Counted from the stretch's first letter, positions 18,341 to 28,750 are shown. The stretch: DNA of 64,000 nt from Gracilaria gracilis (GCA_030374805.1 JARGSG010000208.1:186001-250000); one strand, 5' to 3'. Numbers and translations are program-made. Notes: generated by a model not told the origin, from the sequence alone.

Positions 18341-19993
18341 CAGGTACGCGAGAATGGCGTTCCCAGTGATGGCGCTGAACTGTGGTCGAGGTTCAGAAAC
18401 AGCTCTCTCTCTTTAGAAAGTCCGAGAACTTTTGAGTGTCCTGCTTGATTAGGGACTGAATTGATGCTTCCTTGATACGCCATACTCTTCCCCTAAGCGC
18501 TCGTCTTGAAGAATAATTCGGCACATCTAAACCCAACATGTTTAGTATCAGTTTTAACGTTCGTTCCACAATCGCAGCGCACTGTCTTTTTTCCATGCAG
18601 GATGCCACAGGATGTAAGGATATCACATGTCTGGTGCAAACGTGAGGTAGAGTAACCTCAGCTTTTCGATAGGCTTCTCCGGATTTACAAAAGATGGGCA
18701 TCCATCTCTGAGATTATGCTACCAGCTAGCTACTGTATCTTAGACATGAGCTACAAGCCGATCACGGTTATCAAGCATTACTTGGCTTGCAGTTCTAAGT
18801 TTGATTACACAAAGGAAGAGAGATTGAAGCTTTCACATGCTCCGTTGTTACGCTAATTTTGGATATCTTGCTTATTGGACTTTGCGATGAAACAGATTTC
18901 TTTAGGATGTTGGCTAATAAAATCTACTACATGGATATCTGAAAGATCTTCTTCTTCTTCTTCTTCATAAGAAGAAGATCTGCAAGATCTTGTACTGCTG
19001 ATCTGTACGACCGCAAAGCATTTAGTGACAAATGCATCACTGTTACCCAACAGACATCAGAGTCTGGATTGCAGGTAGGGGAACACTGCACCGTGGCGAG
19101 AGCGAAGTTGTTTCGAATTGAAATCTAGAGAAAACTAGGCTGACTATAATAAAGCCAAGGCGACGGGGGAGCAGAGAAGCACTCCTGATCGATCACTGGC
19201 CTTTCTCCCTTGTTTTGCCTGCGAAGCGCGGCGTTCAGTTCTGCATATCTGCATAATCACATTTTCGGATATTTCACATATATCATATATCCATCAACAT
19301 GATGCGATGCTGATCGTTGTTGGGAGAATCTCTTCGTGGAATACGATCCTCTTCTCCACGGAAGGCAGTAGCAGAGCGATGGAACTCTTTAACGGAGAAA
19401 AGACCGTTGGCGTTCTTAGTCGTTTCAGAATATGATCTGACGCGTTGAATCGCTTTGTTTATGACGGTAACACCATTCCTACACGTGCATCTGAAGTGAA
19501 ACAACAGCCTCTCTCAAGAAACACTTATTCTGGATATCAGGAGATGCTACATGTGTTGCCTAGGAAAAGGAGGATGCCAAAAAGCAGTGGTCCAGGACCA
19601 CTGGTCCTCGGGGACGTACGAAGTTCGTACTACGAACTCTGCAGTACGGAGTGATTGCCGGCCCAAACTGGTCTTGAACCCCTTTCCTGGAAGCTGCGTT
19701 AGGTCCCCGACCTACCTGTTTGTTATTTTTATGTGGGCATCCTAGATAATTCCTTCTCTAGGTTTCATGGGCATGCGGTTCCCCGCTGAAGGGCCTACCT
19801 GGATGTAATGCTGCGGTTCTTATTTGCAGCAATCAGAAAGAACAGCGACCAAAAATGGACAGCACGTTGGCCGCGGCCCACAGCGACCCGTGCGGCCGAA
19901 AGCCGCTTTTCTTTTGTAACGCTCTAAAGGAAGACAAATGATTGCAAATAGCTGATCGCCCAGCTAAGCATACAGATTATCCTCATACAAACC
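18341..19993. other. Gene-poor region before the GT92 gene
   Basis: About 1.65 kb. A CTT/GAA-rich inverted repeat lies at 18944-18980. A 17-base palindrome lies near 19583-19599 (AGTGGTCC core), followed by paired TACGAAGTTCG-like repeats. A minus-strand B-box match (GGTTCAAGACC) lies at 19669-19679. A 102-codon minus frame at 18393-18701 has no recognisable content. Confidence 0.4.
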
Positions 19994-21565
19994 ATGAAGA
20001 ACCACCATATGAATCGTTCCACGCTGTATGTTTCTCTTTTAACATTTACGTGCTCTTGTTTCCTTTTCTTCAACACTCCTTATACACAGCCTTTTTTAAC
20101 CAGAGGGACAATCGGAAAGCCTGCTGACCATCAACCCACCAGAGGGTTATCGAAACCACCAGAGTTAAGCAACCTTCTTCCTCGAATCCACACTAATGGA
20201 AGAGCAAGATATGTTCCAACACAGCATGACCAACCGTTTGTTTACGCTGCGTCAGCATTCTTGAGAGTAAACAAAGAAGGAAAGGATGAGTTACCATTGC
20301 TGTTCCTCTACTCACAAGGGACTTCGGTCCTTGGGGGAAACAATGGGAGGCTTATATCTTTGAATATCACCTCCTGTGTTATCAGTGGAGAGAGGCATCC
20401 AATTCTATATCGATCAACCGGAGTATACGCGTGTTATATGAAACGAAAACTTCGCCTTGGAGACCAATTATCTTTGGTTTTATCTCCATCGATTTTCATG
20501 GAAGAAGTCGACTCACAACATCTCTCGCGTGTCAGAGGTTACGTCCAGCACATGAGAAAAATGAAGGACGGTTCTTACGTCCTGCCCACAGACGCATTTT
20601 GGGAAGGTCAAATTGATCCGCCAATACAAAGTGGCGAAGGACGGTATGAGGTTTGTTTGATGACTCAAGAAAAGCTGTTTACTGAGTATCTCTCGGAATG
20701 GGTTGAGTACCATCGCAAGCTTGGAGTGGACCACGTATATATATACGATAACAATGCATCTGGAAACTTAAGTAAGGTATTTGAGAACAGGGATGATATA
20801 GAAGTTGTGTATTGGCCTTGGTATCGCTCTCAAATCCAAGCGCAAAACCATTTCATACTGAACGGACGTCGAAGGTGCCAATGGGGAATTCTGATCGACG
20901 TGGATGAATATGTAATGGTACAACCATTGAATACCAATAACGAAGAGAGTGCATTGAAGTCATACTTGCGAAGTATACAAAAAGAAACTAATTACTCTCA
21001 AGTGAGATTAAGCTCCACTGTGCTTGGTTCATCAGGTCATAAATTTCGACCTCGAGTTCCTGTTGCAGAAGCATATTGGCATTTTGCTGAAAAGCAAGAT
21101 AATCTAACGAAGCCAATTGTATTGTTAGGACATGCATTTCCAGATAGCCTGGTACATTTCGTATTTCTTCCAAAAGGTTATTGGACGCTATGGAGGTCTG
21201 AGGATTATCACACAAAGGCAGGGGTTGAGATGAAAATAGTTCATATGAAGTTTAGGGCATGGTCGGATTATCTTGTAAAAGGGCGTGGGGGACGAAATTC
21301 GATGGCAGTCAATGTATGGGAAATTTCTCCAAAATGGACTATTGAGAATCCGTCGCCGAAACATCTGAGGAAAAGTAACAGAGACAGTTTCACTCTTTTT
21401 CGAAGCATATGGAGAAGAGTTGTATCACAATGTGCTGACGAGGAGAAGCTTATCAGATTTGACGAGAAGGAAAGGTGGCATGACGGTGGGAAGTGCTCTG
21501 CACATTATAAGGCCCATCGTTATGGGTTTAACGCAAATCTTGTGCTCAACCATATTATTTGTTGA
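19994..21565 (+). CDS. GT92-family (DUF23) glycosyltransferase, type II membrane protein
   Basis: 523 residues in one exon. Residues of about 9-28 form a single hydrophobic signal anchor (STLYVSLLTFTCSCFLFF) after a short basic N-terminus, giving the type II layout of Golgi glycosyltransferases. The GT92 domain occupies roughly residues 215-475. It starts with VCLMTQEKLFTEYLSEWVEYHRKLG and VDHVYIYDNNASGN, then has the metal- and nucleotide-sugar-binding DVDEY (D302, D304), and ends with YWHFAEKQDN and KIVHMKFRAW. Known GT92 enzymes are beta-galactosyltransferases (animal core-fucose modification, plant GALS pectic galactan synthases). A role in cell-wall or N-glycan galactosylation is inferred. 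A broken copy lies 3.3 kb upstream. Confidence 0.88.
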   Translation: MKNHHMNRSTLYVSLLTFTCSCFLFFNTPYTQPFLTRGTIGKPADHQPTRGLSKPPELSNLLPRIHTNGRARYVPTQHDQPFVYAASAFLRVNKEGKDELPLLFLYSQGTSVLGGNNGRLISLNITSCVISGERHPILYRSTGVYACYMKRKLRLGDQLSLVLSPSIFMEEVDSQHLSRVRGYVQHMRKMKDGSYVLPTDAFWEGQIDPPIQSGEGRYEVCLMTQEKLFTEYLSEWVEYHRKLGVDHVYIYDNNASGNLSKVFENRDDIEVVYWPWYRSQIQAQNHFILNGRRRCQWGILIDVDEYVMVQPLNTNNEESALKSYLRSIQKETNYSQVRLSSTVLGSSGHKFRPRVPVAEAYWHFAEKQDNLTKPIVLLGHAFPDSLVHFVFLPKGYWTLWRSEDYHTKAGVEMKIVHMKFRAWSDYLVKGRGGRNSMAVNVWEISPKWTIENPSPKHLRKSNRDSFTLFRSIWRRVVSQCADEEKLIRFDEKERWHDGGKCSAHYKAHRYGFNANLVLNHIIC

Positions 21566-22396
21566 CAAGAATTCTGAGATTGTGGTAGATAGATGAAACA
21601 ATGGAATTGATTTGCAGCACAGTAGACTATGCGGAACAACTATGCTGAATTGAATGCCTGTGAACATCCCACGAAGGGATTCAAAGCAACTGATATTTCA
21701 TTTGTACCAATTGGCACTGAATAAAGATGCGGGGCCGAGCTCCAGTTGGTTTCGGTGGAATTGAGAACTGGCTGCGTAAAACAAAAAGACATGATAAATT
21801 TACTGTATGATTTCAAGAACAGACGACCCCGTCCTGTCTTTGAACAATGTTCATGAGTCATGAATCATGACCACAGCAGCTCTCTTACTTTCTGCTGAAA
21901 GCATACAAACCGGTCCACAATTCAGAGGAAAACTGCGTGCGCTTCCCGTTGTGCCATGCTTGATCATACCTTCAAAGGTAGGGCGGTGGGATGACTCATC
22001 ATCCCGGATGAGTCTGCATCAATATGGTGACAGTGTGACTTGGCCGTGGCGGCCAAGTCACACTGTCACCATCATGATGCAGTGTCACGTACTCATACCA
22101 CGATGGACACGTGGACAAAATATACGTGGCGAGTCTCGTCTGACGACCATTTCAAACTTGCGCCAAGGGAGTTGCATGCCTTCGCATTTTAGATACGAGC
22201 AGTTCGTTCGGCTTCTCGTTCGGCTTCCGCCCAGCGGCTACGGCGGTACCTGTACCGTTGGTACTTTGCGAAAACGTTTCTCTATTTGCGTACAAAGCAT
22301 TCCACATTCTGGGAGGGAACAACCGTCGGCTCGCGTTCACGATAAGTAGTCTGAAACCATTGTCGGAGCGAACAGCACCGCGCGTGTGGAAGCATC
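21566..22396. other. Intergenic region with a foldback
   Basis: About 830 bases. Apart from the foldback at 22014-22082 (listed separately) and short GGTACC/GTTCGGCTTC repeats near 22203-22262, no feature is recognised. Confidence 0.4.
22014..22082. repeat. Perfect 23-bp inverted repeat with 3-base loop
   Basis: Arms 22024-22046 and 22050-22072 are perfect reverse complements around TGG. An outer 8-base arm pair (22014-22021 with 22075-22082) extends the foldback after a 2-base mismatch. This is too long to arise by chance in this sequence and resembles a foldback element or a small-RNA hairpin. No gene overlaps it. Confidence 0.75.
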
Positions 22397-23029
22397 ATGA
22401 CTCGAGAAGACCCATTCCCAATTGTTCAGGAGGAGGTACGAGCTGCTTGGACCTCGCTTTCGAAGGACATTTCTCACATATCCGAAGCTCAATATCAGTC
22501 ACGTCTACAAGCATTGGAATGCGACGTAAAAGACCTTTCAGATGCCGTACAGGTCGCACGCCAGGATAGGCAGCGCTTCGCGTTATCAGAACATGACATT
22601 GCGTCAAGGCAGCATTTTGTAACCGATATGCAAAGAAACGTCCTCGCGCTACGTAAACGAGCCGAAATTGTGCCGAGTACTTCTACATCACGCGCAGATC
22701 AGATTCGTCAGGCGAATGATTCGTTTATTGGAAGTGAGTTAAGACAACAGGAGATGTTGATGGAACACCAAGACGTACAATTGGGGGAGCTGGCAAACGC
22801 CGTTGAAAGAATTGGTATCATGGGAAGAGATATGCATCAAGAACTTGAAGAACAAGGTCAAATGCTTGATGATCTTGGCGGTGAGATGGTGGACGCACGT
22901 TCCAGAATGAAGGCCGTTCATCGCAAACTGAACAAGTTCATCGCAGAAACAGGACCTAGGAACTTCTGTACCATCGTCGGATTATGCATCACTTTCGTCG
23001 TGCTCACCATTTTGGTAGTGACCACGTGA
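22397..23029 (+). CDS. Syntaxin-6/10-type Qc-SNARE
   Basis: 210 residues. It starts with the syntaxin-6 N-terminal domain (DPFPIVQEEVRAAW, then ALECDVKDLSDAVQVA). The SNARE motif spans about residues 125-185, with the zero-layer glutamine at Q153 in LEEQGQMLDDLGGEM. It ends in one transmembrane anchor (CTIVGLCITFVVLTILVV). Syntaxin 6 and plant SYP61 mediate fusion in the trans-Golgi/endosome pathway, pairing with Qa, Qb and R SNAREs. Length and domain order are standard, so the same TGN/endosomal role is expected. Confidence 0.9.
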   Translation: MTREDPFPIVQEEVRAAWTSLSKDISHISEAQYQSRLQALECDVKDLSDAVQVARQDRQRFALSEHDIASRQHFVTDMQRNVLALRKRAEIVPSTSTSRADQIRQANDSFIGSELRQQEMLMEHQDVQLGELANAVERIGIMGRDMHQELEEQGQMLDDLGGEMVDARSRMKAVHRKLNKFIAETGPRNFCTIVGLCITFVVLTILVVTT

Positions 23030-23719
23030 GAACTCTCGTGTGTGCGTACCCTTCAGATACAACGGGAACCTATCGCAATTATTTGCAAAGTGCTACCAAC
23101 TCATATTGCGCTTGTATTGGGCACCATCATTCTCACGACAACACGTTATGATTTGCGTGCGCTCAGCGCGACTGTTGTGGTAGCTTAATAGCCCAAGGTT
23201 AACCTCTACTCTGTACAACCTTCCGTTTCCCAGTTGACGGCATATGGTAAGTGACGACCCTTATCAACAAGCAGTTTGTTCAAAAACTCTCGTTCAAACG
23301 TCAAGCGTCGCGGTCGCACAGGTAACTATTGTTCCTACCTGCAATCAGTGATAGCTTCCTAGCCAGTATGCCCATCCAATTATCTTCCACAAACACGAAG
23401 TGGCATAACTGAAGCGGTCGGCGGCCCACATCAAGACGCACGATTCGACTGCACTCAACAAAAAGCGATGTCAAACCTGTACATCCCGTCGTCGCCAACG
23501 CTCTGTAGCCTCTAGGTATTACATGTCGCATCGTTTACAATCACCTTATCTGACCTCTAACTGCGAAAATATAGCACACACACTACGTGTTACATAGTCA
23601 ACAAATGCGAATAAAGGACAAACCTCGCAGCGAATTCACAGCACGCGTTTCAGTGTGTTCAGCTCAGTAACACAGCACAGGTCACGCGAACTAATCGCTG
23701 AACAAAACAGCTTTCCGTG
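23030..23719. other. Intergenic region between convergent genes
   Basis: About 690 bases of 3' flank for two converging genes. No repeat, RNA or additional gene was recognised. Confidence 0.4.
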
Positions 23720-26700
23720 TCAACTATCATTCTCGTTATCACTCCCATCCTCGTTACCGTTGTTATTGCCCGAGTAGACGCTCTCTTTTTCAGCCTCGCT
23801 TTCACGATCACACCCACTGCACTCACAGTAGCCGCATGTGCATTCGACCGCTTCTTCGCTCGATTCCGAGGAGGTCACAGAACCGTCTTCGCTGCATGGT
23901 GCCACATACAGACGCACATGGAACGCCAACCCACAGTGACGGGTGTGTTTCTCAAGCCATGACTTCAAAACCTGCCCATTCATCACTGAATAAGAGTAGC
24001 CACCGGCCCCACTGGGGCTCCCATTCATGACTCGAAAACCTTCGATTACCGAGCGTATCAATGTGCCTTCGGAGCTTGAAGCAGTATTACCAACCTTGGG
24101 AGCCTCCCCGCCAAGGACACAACCGCAACCGCTCGCAATAAGATTGACACGTGCTGTGACTTTCCGCTTTGCATTTTCCGAGCTAATCACAGTGCCGTCC
24201 TTTTCTAGTAAGCGAATCTTTAGATACAATGGCGATAGATCTTCCCAAGGTTCGCCAACGTCGCTAATATTCAGAGACATTGTGAACTCAAACTCATCAT
24301 CCACGACTTTCTGATTCCATTCGGCCGTGAACCCATCATCAGGTGTACTCGAATGGGAGCTCTCGCTGTCGCTGTCTGAGCCCTTGCTCGCCACATCGGC
24401 GGCTCGAGCTCGAATAGCACCGGCCAGATCTGTATAGTTCCAAAACATCTGGTATTCTTTCCCTTCGCCGTAATACCCAGTCCGTGCACAAGCGAGCAAG
24501 CGCCAAGCTCTTGGTCCCCAGTCCTTACCCAGTTCGGACAACACAGAGAATGCAGGCGCTTCCCATACCCAGTCACACTTTCGCAGAAAACGCAGAATTT
24601 CATCGTCAGATAAGGTAGGTTCTAGCTGCTTCAAAATGACGTCAAGTAGAAGGGGAATATAGTTGTCACACCCATAGTTGGACATGAAGTGGATGACTTC
24701 ATCCAACATGTTGCGTTGATGAAAAACATTCCACACATCAAAAGTCTTGTGCCATTCCTTCGGTTCTGACTCCGAAGGATCAACTTCGTAGACTTGCAGT
24801 TCGGGTTCTTCTGTGCCTCCAAGGCTATCGCTGTCAGCCACATCACTTTCATCATCTGCGTTGCTATGATCATCGGCGTTGGAGCCGGCGTTGGAGCCGG
24901 CGTGGGAGCCGGCGTGGGAGCCGGCGTGGGAGCCAGCATTGGAGCCGGCGTTGGAGCCTGCATCAGCATTCGCACCCGCTTCATTTTCGGCGTTTGGACT
25001 CTCATCATTGTCAGTATCAGCAGCAGTCTCAGTAGCATCAGCTGCGTTTCCATTAGCGTCTGCATCAACATTAGCGCTTGCGTCTGCACCTTCCTCTGCA
25101 TCGGGGGCAGTGGAGTTTTCTTCAACATCACCATGCTGTTCCTCGGGCTGCTCGGTATTGCCCTCTGCATTGTCATCCGCATTGGCATCACCGCAAGGGC
25201 TGGTATGACCTTCATCAGGTTGCTCATCTGACGGCTTTCCTCCTTCCGATTCAGCATCATCCTGACCCCTCGTCGGTTTCGATTCTTCTTCAACACCTTC
25301 CACTGGCGCTTCTGGTGACGACGTTTCTCCAGTTTCCGTGGAATTTGGTTCTTGTGACGCTGGGATGGTTGCTCCCTGATTTGATTCTGACGCGTCTCGC
25401 GTCGCGCTTGGTTCCGCTGCTGGTGCGTCATTCCCTGTGATGTCCCCATCTTGGGCATCATGAGCCGAGCTCGCTTCAGTGGGTTTTGTAGTACTTGTTT
25501 CGTTACCTTGCTCTTCGTCGGTCTGATCCTCAATAGGTTCCTTGGGTTTTAGATCATCTGCTTTCGAAGGCGTTGGTTCCGTTCTCTTCGAGGTGAGCTC
25601 CACATCTTCCCGTGTCGTCTGCTCGGTGGCCTGAGTTTCGTTCTCATCTGTTTTATCCGGTACTGTGGTTTGCCCCGGCGCATTCGAAACAACTGTGTCC
25701 GCAGTGGATTGATCTGTTCCCTTCACATCAGTAGAGGGCGATGAAGTTAGGTCTCGTTCGGGCGGAGATTCTGGTTCGCCAACAAGCTCATTCTTATGTC
25801 CATCCTCCATTCCTGGCCCATCAGAAGTGTTTTCGTTTAGGGCCACAGGACTCGAAGCAAGCACCGCCGCCAGTTGTTGAGAATGGCCCTCCTGCGATTT
25901 GGCATCATCAACTTTTGCATTGGGCTTGTTCGAAACTTTTGCGGGTGTTTCGGTGGTATCCCCTTCAACAAGATGGCCATTTTGCGCCGCTGGCGATGTG
26001 ACTTGTTCGTCCGGTGCGGCAGTTTGGGCGTCATTCTGCGGTTGGCAATCTTCCGCAGTAGGGTTTTTACTGGGAGGTTGCTTTTTGCCTTGGTGCTCTA
26101 GCTCTAACAAGTCGTTTTGAGGAGAATTATCAGATGTGGCAGTACTTTGGACGGACGCATCTACCACGACAGTGGAATCGGGTTTCTGCTCCTCTTCGCC
26201 ATGCTGCTGTTCGGAATTATTAACAGGATCATGATTGGCATGGGGGGATTTTGGATCGGTTGTCTCGGGGGAAGGATCGGTAGTGAGTTTGGGATCGTCG
26301 GAATCAAGTGTGTCGGGCACAGGCTCGGCAGTGGGGTTGGCAACGTGGGTGGCCGGAATACTTTCATCGGAAAGCACGGCGGATTTCTTGCGCCGACAGT
26401 GAACACCATCAGTGTGTCGAAGCGAGCACACAGCGTCGCGACAGAGCGGGGGAATGTGCACGGGGTTTTCTCGAAAATAAGCGTTGAGATATCTCATCTC
26501 CAGCGCCATGCGTCTGGCCATGTAGGTCTTGAAGCGGGCAGGCACGTCGACGATGGCCATGATGGGCAGAAAGCGGGTGAGCAGCTCGGCGACATGGAGG
26601 CGAGGCGTGTCGCTGTGTGGTCTGGAGCGCTCCTCGGCATGGGTGAAGCAGGCGCGGAACAGGGTGGTGAGCCCCCAGCGGTCGGCGACGAGCGGCAATT

Positions 26701-27079
26701 CGGGCGGCACATCGTCCATGTTAATGGGCTCACAGTGCAAGAACTTGCGCACGACCTCGAACGAGTCGAAGCGCTCATGGACGGTGATGGTGTTGGAGGA
26801 GGCTTCCTTGAACGGGCCGGACACGAGCGAGCGCAATGGAGCGCCGGCGGCATCGAGCAGCACGCGATGGATGGTGACGCGGCCGGCGGCGTCGGTGTCG
26901 GGCGGCGGGTGCGGAGTTGGCGGGTGGCTGGAGCACACGAAGGTGACGAAGTCGTGCGGGCGCTGTAGCGCGGCATGGAGGCGCACGGCGTGCGTCTGCA
27001 GCAGACAGCGGGTGGGCTTGAGCACGTGGTGCTGCAACTCCCACGCGCCCACGCGGATCGGCTTGGGCTTGGGCTCCAT
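23720..27079 (-). CDS. Large BTB/POZ-like protein with long disordered acidic middle
   Basis: 1119 residues from the ATG at 27077-27079. Residues of about 28-150 resemble a BTB/POZ fold: RPHDFVTFVCSS, then VHRVLL-type strands, then FEVVRKFLHCEPINMDDVPPELPLVADRWG, which matches the C-terminal BTB helices. A helical, BACK-like stretch follows to about residue 225. Residues of about 230-780 are low-complexity (Thr, Glu, Asp, Pro, Gln, Asn, Ala) and include a 12-base minisatellite encoding AGSNAGSH repeats. The C-terminal 330 residues regain order (VIHFMSNYGCDNYIPLLLDVIL, RAWRLLACARTG), then a segment with conserved-looking strands and a CTCGYCECSGC cluster. BTB proteins often act as CUL3 adaptors. 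No Kelch or MATH partner is present, so the target is unknown. Confidence 0.7.
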   Translation of the reverse strand: MEPKPKPIRVGAWELQHHVLKPTRCLLQTHAVRLHAALQRPHDFVTFVCSSHPPTPHPPPDTDAAGRVTIHRVLLDAAGAPLRSLVSGPFKEASSNTITVHERFDSFEVVRKFLHCEPINMDDVPPELPLVADRWGLTTLFRACFTHAEERSRPHSDTPRLHVAELLTRFLPIMAIVDVPARFKTYMARRMALEMRYLNAYFRENPVHIPPLCRDAVCSLRHTDGVHCRRKKSAVLSDESIPATHVANPTAEPVPDTLDSDDPKLTTDPSPETTDPKSPHANHDPVNNSEQQHGEEEQKPDSTVVVDASVQSTATSDNSPQNDLLELEHQGKKQPPSKNPTAEDCQPQNDAQTAAPDEQVTSPAAQNGHLVEGDTTETPAKVSNKPNAKVDDAKSQEGHSQQLAAVLASSPVALNENTSDGPGMEDGHKNELVGEPESPPERDLTSSPSTDVKGTDQSTADTVVSNAPGQTTVPDKTDENETQATEQTTREDVELTSKRTEPTPSKADDLKPKEPIEDQTDEEQGNETSTTKPTEASSAHDAQDGDITGNDAPAAEPSATRDASESNQGATIPASQEPNSTETGETSSPEAPVEGVEEESKPTRGQDDAESEGGKPSDEQPDEGHTSPCGDANADDNAEGNTEQPEEQHGDVEENSTAPDAEEGADASANVDADANGNAADATETAADTDNDESPNAENEAGANADAGSNAGSNAGSHAGSHAGSHAGSNAGSNADDHSNADDESDVADSDSLGGTEEPELQVYEVDPSESEPKEWHKTFDVWNVFHQRNMLDEVIHFMSNYGCDNYIPLLLDVILKQLEPTLSDDEILRFLRKCDWVWEAPAFSVLSELGKDWGPRAWRLLACARTGYYGEGKEYQMFWNYTDLAGAIRARAADVASKGSDSDSESSHSSTPDDGFTAEWNQKVVDDEFEFTMSLNISDVGEPWEDLSPLYLKIRLLEKDGTVISSENAKRKVTARVNLIASGCGCVLGGEAPKVGNTASSSEGTLIRSVIEGFRVMNGSPSGAGGYSYSVMNGQVLKSWLEKHTRHCGLAFHVRLYVAPCSEDGSVTSSESSEEAVECTCGYCECSGCDRESEAEKESVYSGNNNGNEDGSDNENDS
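24878..24959 (-). repeat. 12-base coding minisatellite
   Basis: Seven imperfect copies of a GGAGCCGGCGTT-like unit encode alternating Ala-Gly-Ser-Asn and Ala-Gly-Ser-His tetrapeptides in the BTB protein. Unit length is a multiple of three, so copy-number change would not break the frame. Confidence 0.85.
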
Positions 27080-27481
27080 GGCGGCGGCGGCGCGGCGGGC
27101 GGAGCGGATGTCGGGGGGTGGGGGTGGGGGAAGGGGGTGGGGGAGTGGGGGGGTGTGGGGGTGTGTGGGGGTGTGGTGTGGTGGGGTGGGGGGGTGGGGG
27201 GGGAGCGAGGTGGAGCGTTTCCGGCGCAGCGGTGGAGGCCTTAATAACGTTTACCCCTGGGTAGGCCCACGGCCAGCGCCGTGCACTGCACGCGCGCGTG
27301 GACGCCGCGCCGTGCGCCAGCGCTGCACGTGCCTCGTGGCCACGCGCCCACGTTGTGACGTCTTCTCTTCCAGAACGTCGCACTTCGCTTCGGGGGCCGC
27401 ACGCCGTCGGCGCTGTCGTCGACGTCGGCGTCGGCGCCGTCGGGGGGGTTCGTCACCGACTGACAGTCCACGTCCGCCGCC
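27080..27481. promoter_or_regulatory. Divergent promoter with G-run tract
   Basis: The 402 bases between the BTB gene and the JmjC gene must hold both promoters. Plus-strand bases 27113-27213 are nearly all G and T, with many runs of four or more Gs, and are capable of G-quadruplex formation. The tract lies in the leader of the minus-strand gene. The remaining half is CpG-rich. Confidence 0.55.
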
Positions 27482-28750
27482 ATGGCGCCTCCACACGTCG
27501 CGCTCGCGTTGAGCGCGCTCGTCGCCGTCGCCTCCGTGCTGCTCGTGCTGCGCCTGCCGCCGCCCGTCGTCGACGTGCTGTCCTTCGCCGCGCGCCACCA
27601 GTTTGCGTGGGGGTCGTCCACCACGCCCGTGCCCATCTCCACTGTCTCCGTGTTCGCCAAGTCGCTGCTGTCGCGCGATGCGCATGCGCTGCCGCCCGAG
27701 CTGCGCGCGCTCATTCCGCACGACGATGTGCTCAGCTTGCAGCCTGTGCGCGACTATGCCAATGCGCAGCGAATGCGCAAATTGCTCCAGCTCTGTGCTC
27801 GCTTTCACTGCCGCTTCGATCGCCAGGAGCAGCGCTTCGGCCTCACTGCGTTGCATCTCGCTGCTGCGGCGGGCGATGCGCCGTTAACCCACTGGCTGCT
27901 TGAGAATGGCGCCCAGCCCATGCCAGACTTCGCGGGAAGAATGCCAGCAAACCTCACCTTCCCCACGTTCATCCGCAACGCAAAAGCTGTCGCTCGCAGC
28001 CTGCACCCCGACTGCGATTTGCCCACCGTTGACTTCGACACCCATCCTGACACTGCGCGCAGTGAAGTGCGCCGTCTTATCAACGAGGGCGAACCCATTC
28101 TCATGCGCGGCGCCTACAACTTTTACAAGCACGCTGATTATCCCCCAATGCCACAGCTTGTCGAGCAGTTCGGCCATGTTAATGTCACCGTCGGTGCCGT
28201 GCCCTATGCAGATGCATTCAATCTCACTACTACGCGCATGACGCTTGCTGAGTATTACGATACCATATACGAAGAGGCCGCCACCGCTCCCAGCTACGTG
28301 TTCAACAAACATTCTCAAATTTGCCAAACTGCGTATGCCACACTTTCGGCACTTGTCAATGATTCATTTCCTCTGCAACTCATCGTGCCGCCGGATCACA
28401 CTGGTGGTTTGGCGGGCATTCACTTCTTCTTGGGCAATGAGCAGTCGGGAGCTCCTTTTCATGTGCACGCCGACGCTCTTAATGCTGCTGTGTATGGTAC
28501 CAAGCAATGGTACATTTTCACCCCGGCGAGCACTATTTACTCCAGAAAGACTATTAGTGAGTGGGTTCGCGAACAACTCCCGTCGCTTCCGGAGGAAGAG
28601 CGGCCACTGCAGTGTTTGCAGCGAGCGGGTGATGTCGTATACGTGCCCCTGGACTGGGGCCATGCCGTACTTAACGTTGAGCATGATACCTTCGGGGTTG
28701 CGTTGGAGCTGCTTAATACTCGCGATACTTACGCTCACCTGTGGAGATGA
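27482..28750 (+). CDS. JmjC-domain protein with signal anchor and ankyrin repeat
   Basis: 422 residues. A hydrophobic N-terminus (residues of about 4-30, HVALALSALVAVASVLLVLRL) is a signal anchor or signal peptide. Residues of about 118-150 form one clear ankyrin repeat (FGLTALHLAAAAGDAPLTHWLLENGAQP). The C-terminal 240 residues are a cupin/JmjC domain with the iron ligands H329 and D331 (the HAD triplet of FHVHADALN) and H394 (DWGHAVLN). This makes it a probable 2-oxoglutarate/Fe(II) oxygenase or hydroxylase of the small JmjC group (JMJD8, JMJD5, PSER-like), which modify protein side chains rather than histones. The secretory leader points to the ER lumen. Substrate unknown. Confidence 0.82.
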   Translation: MAPPHVALALSALVAVASVLLVLRLPPPVVDVLSFAARHQFAWGSSTTPVPISTVSVFAKSLLSRDAHALPPELRALIPHDDVLSLQPVRDYANAQRMRKLLQLCARFHCRFDRQEQRFGLTALHLAAAAGDAPLTHWLLENGAQPMPDFAGRMPANLTFPTFIRNAKAVARSLHPDCDLPTVDFDTHPDTARSEVRRLINEGEPILMRGAYNFYKHADYPPMPQLVEQFGHVNVTVGAVPYADAFNLTTTRMTLAEYYDTIYEEAATAPSYVFNKHSQICQTAYATLSALVNDSFPLQLIVPPDHTGGLAGIHFFLGNEQSGAPFHVHADALNAAVYGTKQWYIFTPASTIYSRKTISEWVREQLPSLPEEERPLQCLQRAGDVVYVPLDWGHAVLNVEHDTFGVALELLNTRDTYAHLWR

